Shown in pieces: positions 6,320-9,515 of a stretch of 9,515 bases of DNA; the stretch's first letter is position 1; every line of letters starts with the position of its first letter. Source of the stretch: Bacillota bacterium (GTDB lineage: Bacteria; Bacillota_E; Sulfobacillia; Sulfobacillales; Sulfobacillaceae); contig JAKAAL010000108.1 of the NCBI GenBank assembly GCA_021802375.1, forward strand, positions 1-9,515. Reading direction: 5' to 3'. The notes under the pieces were generated by a model, which saw only the letters and a program-made list of their open reading frames with translations, was not told the origin of the DNA and ran no database searches. The position numbers were made by a program, and so were the translations under genes.

Positions 6320-8796
6320 TGCGCATGCTCCTTTTTCTCGTGTAGTCGCCAGCTTTGAATTTGAAAGGGAGAAACGGAGAGGGCGATCTGCGGACCGTCC
6401 ACCATCGGGGCCACGGCGCGTTCGCGCACGTCAACAGGGCCCGCCTGGACAAACCGCGAATCTAATAAGGTCAAGGTCAAGGAGCCTGCTTGCCCATAGG
6501 GCTCGTGAAATCGCACAATCCACCCCTGGCCATCTTCGGCGGGTTTGAAAGCGTCCAGGATCACGGGGAGGCCATCCAGAAGGAATGGGGGTGAACTGGG
6601 CGGAGGGGAAGTGTGACGGGATCCTCCGGTGGGCCCCACCACAAACGGCCGATTCCAGGCGTGCGCTTCCTCTGCGACCTGGGCCTGGGGAAGGCCCTCG
6701 GCAAAGGGCAGCAAGGCATAGTCAAAACGATGGGTTCCGACCTCGCGGGCCAACACCGTTCCCGTTTTCCCGCCCGAGAATTCTTCCACCGGGTGCCGCT
6801 CCATTCCTGGAAAGAGACGAATCGCGAGGGACGTGGTCGCGCCCCGTCGATATCCTTCATAGGTGTCGAAGGCCCGCAATAAGACCAGGTATCCGGCATC
6901 AGGCTCGAACCAATAGCCTGGCGTGCCGCGATTGAGGATGGCCAGTCCTTCGCGCTCTCCGCTGACCGCGAAGGTATGGGCGGCGAAGTGCCCTTCTGGC
7001 CGTTCGGTGAGGGCAAACGGCGTTTCATACCAAATTCGCGTCCCGGTCGTCCGCGACCGCGGAACTCGAACCGTCAGCAGACCATTGGGAGGCACTACCC
7101 CATCCAAGGTGACCGTGCAGTCAATTCGGGGAGTATGATCATAAAACCGAAAAGTCTGGCGCAGACGGCCCCCTAGAGCGGGTCGACCTATACTGACGAT
7201 GTCGCCGAGTGCGTTGTGCTCGATCCAACATTCGTCGGGCGGGTCCTGAAGCCAAGTGCGGCGGTCGTTGAGATCGAGCATGCCTTCCAGGTTGGGGTGA
7301 TCTTCATGCCACACTTCCAGGCGGTTGGCGTGATCTTCAGGATGCCACACAGGACGGCCTTCGTGCGTGCGCAGCCAAGACAGCGTTCCCGTTTCGGGGT
7401 CGAATCCCCCCACGTAATGCGCCGTGTTCACGATAACTTCGGCATGGTCTCCTCGAGCAAGCCATCGCCGGGTTACGGCCGATCGGGGGCTTCGGACAAG
7501 GTGGACCGAGCCTACCTGCAATCCCGAAAGCGCTAGGGTACATTCTACGGGCGAACCTGGGGCCACTTGGCGGGACGGGAGGACGTGCCCCCCCGCGTCT
7601 ACGGCACCCCATCGCGAGGTGGCATCGCCAGGCAGCAGCGTGACAACATCATGGCGCGCTCGAACGTCCGGGTTAAAGATGGGCGTCGTATCCGTTGCCG
7701 CCAGGGCTCCCAGCCATTGAATTTGCCGATGGCGTACGGCTTCCTGCACCTGAGCGAGCCGGTCCATGGCCCGTTCATAGACGCGGTCACTGCAACTGCC
7801 GCCCATCGTGTCGTGAAATTCCGAGAGTAAGAGGAGTTGCCACTCTCGGGTAAAGTCGTTGGCGGTCTCCACGCCGAGCGTGGCCGCTAAGGCCTCGGTG
7901 GCGACCAACGCTTCCTCGACGTGGCGGTGCCGAATCTTGAACGCAACCCGGGTGTCCCAGGTGCCTCGCAGGTCGCCTCGACGATAAGGTGGATTAAAAT
8001 CCCAGTCGATGGTCGGGATCGCGTCGGATTGGGTAGCGAGCTGATCGAAGTATTGGCGGGGGGTACCGAGACGCACGACCGCTTCGGGGACGATCCGGTG
8101 CACCGCGTCGGCCACCAGGGTGACAATGCTCGACGCCGTCATTTCTGGACGGACCACGTCACTGCCCCAAGGTACCATCCACAAGCCCTGATGGCTGTGT
8201 TGATGCAGGGTGTGTAACCGCTCGGTCAGGTTGCCAGGTCCCATACTGTAATGTCCTGCCAGCCAATGCGTTAGGATCCGGCTGCCATCGGGACCACGGT
8301 ACCAAAAATCGGTCGGGAAGTCGGCGATGTCGCGGTCGGGAGGCACGTCCCGGCTAAACACATAGCCGGTATAACCGGCCTGGGTGAGAATTTGGGGCAA
8401 TTGGGGGATCTGCCCAAACTGGTCGATAAGCCAGGCAATGGGAGCTGCCTGGCCGAAGTGTGCCTCCGTCCAGGCCTGACCGTGAAGGATTTGGCGGATA
8501 AGCGATTCGCCGGAGGGCTCGGCCAGACCGGGCGACGTCATCATGCCCAACAGCGGCTCCCACCGGCCTTCGGCCACGGCAGATTGCCAGGCCTTGCGCT
8601 CCTCCTCGGACAGTTGATCCCAGACGGGAGCCATGATGGTGACCTGATCTTGACTGAAGGTGTAGTCGGGATCGTGCGTGACGCGGTCTAACGCTTGCTG
8701 AAGAATTTCGGTGGACCATTCGATAGTGGTGTCATACGTCCAATACCATTCGGTATCGATATGTGAATGCGGAACTACAATGACGGTCAGTGCCAT
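6316..8796 (-). CDS. glycoside hydrolase family 38 alpha-mannosidase
   Basis: An 826-residue GH38 enzyme, within the bacterial range. The zinc-binding N-terminal motif is PHSHIDTEWYWTYD (9-22), with His12 and Asp14 as likely ligands. The nucleophile is expected in WLIDQFGQIPQLPQIL (122-137) as Asp125, which also binds zinc in the family. The remaining zinc ligand is probably His328 in LSEFHDTMGGSCSD (324-337). The C-terminal half (about 380-820) is the beta-rich region seen in GH38 proteins. There is no signal peptide, so it acts in the cytoplasm on an imported alpha-mannoside. The ATG at 8796 is supported by AGGAGG seven bases upstream. GH38 includes cytosolic enzymes on free oligosaccharides and MngB-type mannosylglycerate hydrolases; the coupled acid-sugar dehydratase makes an acidic mannoside attractive, as inference. 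First gene of the leftward pair. Confidence 0.94.
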   Translation of the reverse strand: MALTVIVVPHSHIDTEWYWTYDTTIEWSTEILQQALDRVTHDPDYTFSQDQVTIMAPVWDQLSEEERKAWQSAVAEGRWEPLLGMMTSPGLAEPSGESLIRQILHGQAWTEAHFGQAAPIAWLIDQFGQIPQLPQILTQAGYTGYVFSRDVPPDRDIADFPTDFWYRGPDGSRILTHWLAGHYSMGPGNLTERLHTLHQHSHQGLWMVPWGSDVVRPEMTASSIVTLVADAVHRIVPEAVVRLGTPRQYFDQLATQSDAIPTIDWDFNPPYRRGDLRGTWDTRVAFKIRHRHVEEALVATEALAATLGVETANDFTREWQLLLLSEFHDTMGGSCSDRVYERAMDRLAQVQEAVRHRQIQWLGALAATDTTPIFNPDVRARHDVVTLLPGDATSRWGAVDAGGHVLPSRQVAPGSPVECTLALSGLQVGSVHLVRSPRSAVTRRWLARGDHAEVIVNTAHYVGGFDPETGTLSWLRTHEGRPVWHPEDHANRLEVWHEDHPNLEGMLDLNDRRTWLQDPPDECWIEHNALGDIVSIGRPALGGRLRQTFRFYDHTPRIDCTVTLDGVVPPNGLLTVRVPRSRTTGTRIWYETPFALTERPEGHFAAHTFAVSGEREGLAILNRGTPGYWFEPDAGYLVLLRAFDTYEGYRRGATTSLAIRLFPGMERHPVEEFSGGKTGTVLAREVGTHRFDYALLPFAEGLPQAQVAEEAHAWNRPFVVGPTGGSRHTSPPPSSPPFLLDGLPVILDAFKPAEDGQGWIVRFHEPYGQAGSLTLTLLDSRFVQAGPVDVRERAVAPMVDGPQIALSVSPFQIQSWRLHEKKEHAQ

Positions 8797-8835
8797 GACA
8801 AAACCTCCTGGTGACTAAACCTCGGTGTCATATCT

Positions 8836-8849
8836 AGCACTCAAGTGCT
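8836..8849. promoter_or_regulatory. palindrome upstream of the GH38 gene, possible operator
   Basis: AGCACT-CA-AGTGCT is a six-base-arm palindrome 40 bases before the GH38 start codon, in the expected promoter/5'-UTR zone of the leftward pair. Its left part TAGCACTC equals a CIRCE half-site, but the nine-base CIRCE spacer is missing. I could not find a convincing -35/-10 pair around it. A sugar-responsive repressor site is a reasonable guess only. Confidence 0.35.
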
Positions 8850-8951
8850 GGTGCACACCTGTGGAATATTTGCTTGCCCGAAACAGCCTCACAGCACGAT
8901 GGGAGTCCGACTGAGCCCTCTGCCCCCGTGATCCCGGTTCAGAAGGCGTAG

Positions 8952-8968
8952 AAAAACCCGATCACGGG
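8952..8968 (-). terminator. short candidate intrinsic terminator reading leftward
   Basis: On the minus strand CCCG-TGAT-CGGG (8968-8957) is followed directly by five T (8956-8952). The stem is all G-C but only four base pairs. The segment GATCACGGG (8960-8968) can also pair with CCCGTGATC about 35 bases further left, an exact nine-base inverted repeat near 8924-8932, giving an alternative structure. It would end a leftward transcript coming from about 9070-9300, where only a possible decayed coding tail is visible. Confidence 0.35.
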
Positions 8969-9068
8969 CTGGGAGGTCATTTGGCCAGTCAGCATCTGAA
9001 TTCCCCACCCGCAGCTAGTGAAAACACCACGCCCATCGTGCGTCTGCGCCGATGGTCATAGACGGCTC

Positions 9069-9179
9069 TTAGTACATTTGCTCTTTCGTGTAGCCGCCCC
9101 AGTCTGCCTCAAGACCTTTTCAGAGCTGCCTATGCACGGTCTTATCCTGACCGTGAGGGCGCGCCCAGTCCTGCCACGT
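9069..9179 (-). pseudogene. possible decayed tail of an unidentified minus-strand gene
   Basis: One minus-strand frame reads TWQDWARPHGQDKTVHRQL, then a TGA (9122-9120), then KGLEADWGGYTKEQMY and a TAA at 9071-9069. Both parts lie in the same frame, use ordinary residues rather than the Arg/Pro-rich composition of shadow frames, and are followed about 100 bases later by a terminator-like hairpin. I do not recognise the family; a transposase or hydrolase C-terminus would be a guess. It could be chance. Confidence 0.2.
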
Positions 9180-9438
9180 TGGTACCGGCTAGTGCCCTCG
9201 CCCCCGCCCACAACGGCTGAGCGTGGCCTGGAGACATGCGACGCTCTGATGGTATTTCGTCAACCCATTGATTATGGATAACAACCTGTTCGGTTGGGGT
9301 GACCTTTTACCGTAAATCGTTACGTGATTGAGTGGGTCGTGGACTGCACTGTTAGATCGAAACAATCATGTCACTGATAAAAACGAAAATCTACAAAGTC
9401 AGTTAATCACGGCTGCTGCGTGCCTGTCAAATCCTCCG

Positions 9439-9447
9439 TGGTATGAT
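9439..9447 (+). promoter_or_regulatory. candidate extended -10 promoter for the rightmost gene
   Basis: TGGTATGAT carries the extended TG-N motif joined to TATGAT (9442-9447). No good -35 lies 16-18 bases upstream, which extended -10 promoters can tolerate. It lies 49 bases before the ATG at 9497, giving a leader of about 40 bases. Between the two, AAACTCC-TCGG-GGGGTTT (9464-9481) can form a seven-pair hairpin with one G-U pair. Confidence 0.35.
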
Positions 9448-9496
9448 TCGAGCACAATGTTTAAAACTCCTCGGGGGGTTTCATAGGTGGGATCCG

Positions 9497-9515
9497 ATGG
9501 ATCCAGATGGACAGA
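9497..9515 (+). CDS. 5' end of an unidentified rightward gene (partial)
   Basis: ATG at 9497 opens a frame reading MDPDGQ to the window edge. AGGTGG at 9485-9490 lies six bases upstream, a good ribosome binding site, and a candidate promoter precedes it. Nothing about function can be read from six residues. A ten-codon frame (9457-9486, MFKTPRGVS) just upstream has no ribosome binding site; if translated, its stop would fall in the binding site of this gene. Confidence 0.4.

Larger units (their letters stand above)
8850..9438. other. about 590-base stretch with no confident intact gene
   Basis: No frame shows a recognisable family, a ribosome binding site and a start together. A plus-strand frame at 9018-9281 (GTG start) lacks a ribosome binding site and has an arbitrary composition. 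The stretch holds several inverted repeats: CCATCG/CGATGG at 9033-9055, CACGGTC/GACCGTG at 9135-9155, CAACC/GGTTG at 9282-9296 and CGTAA/TTACG at 9311-9324. The right part (about 9300-9415) is AT-richer, as expected upstream of the gene starting at 9497. Confidence 0.55.

Noticed and set aside
8835..8849. CIRCE (HrcA) element
   Set aside because: One half-site TAGCACTC matches, but CIRCE needs a nine-base spacer and a full GAGTGCTAA arm, and the downstream gene is not a chaperone.
9018..9281. 87-residue plus-strand frame
   Set aside because: GTG start without a ribosome binding site, and no recognisable domain.

Overview
The window looks like an accessory carbohydrate-catabolism locus from a moderately high-GC bacterium, most likely a Gram-positive of the Bacillota (a Sulfobacillus-like lineage would fit). 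The evidence is the strong AGGAGG-type ribosome binding sites, the use of GTG starts, and protein families typical of sugar and polyol utilisation. The organism assignment is inference; no phylogenetic marker is present.

Layout. At the left edge a gene starts leftward (codons at 48 to 1). An AT-rich divergent regulatory region (about 61-180) follows, with a cluster of TTGTTGCAAT/TGCAAT elements. Downstream lies only the C-terminal tail of a MalG-type sugar ABC transporter permease (about 346-628), which is both truncated and frameshifted. Three intact genes then run rightward: an FGGY-family carbohydrate/polyol kinase (774-2312), a mannitol-1-phosphate 5-dehydrogenase-like long-chain polyol(-phosphate) dehydrogenase (2352-3545) and a zinc-dependent medium-chain alcohol/polyol dehydrogenase (3745-4764). 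A 352-base gap separates this group from a convergent pair on the minus strand: a GH38 alpha-mannosidase (8796-6316) whose stop overlaps the start of a glucarate-dehydratase-type enolase-superfamily enzyme (6319-5117). To the right, about 700 bases hold no convincing intact gene. They contain inverted repeats, a possible minus-strand terminator and what may be a decayed coding tail. A new rightward gene with a plausible promoter and ribosome binding site begins at 9497.

How the genes may work together (inference). The rightward genes fit uptake and catabolism of a free polyol or ketose: Zn-dependent oxidation of polyol to ketose, ATP-dependent phosphorylation by the FGGY kinase, and NAD-dependent oxidation of a polyol phosphate by the MtlD-like enzyme. 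The leftward pair fits release of a sugar from an alpha-mannoside, with dehydration of an acid sugar (aldarate or related) to a keto-deoxy acid. MngB-type GH38 enzymes act on mannosylglycerate, so a mannosyl-acid substrate is possible. No functional transporter gene remains in the window; the permease tail is the only trace.

The points most worth a second look are the MtlD-like protein with Ser in place of the usual catalytic-motif His, the pairing of GH38 with a glucarate-dehydratase homologue by a 4-base overlap, the helically phased operator-like array at the left, and the broken permease. I saw no CRISPR array, tRNA, rRNA or intact insertion sequence.
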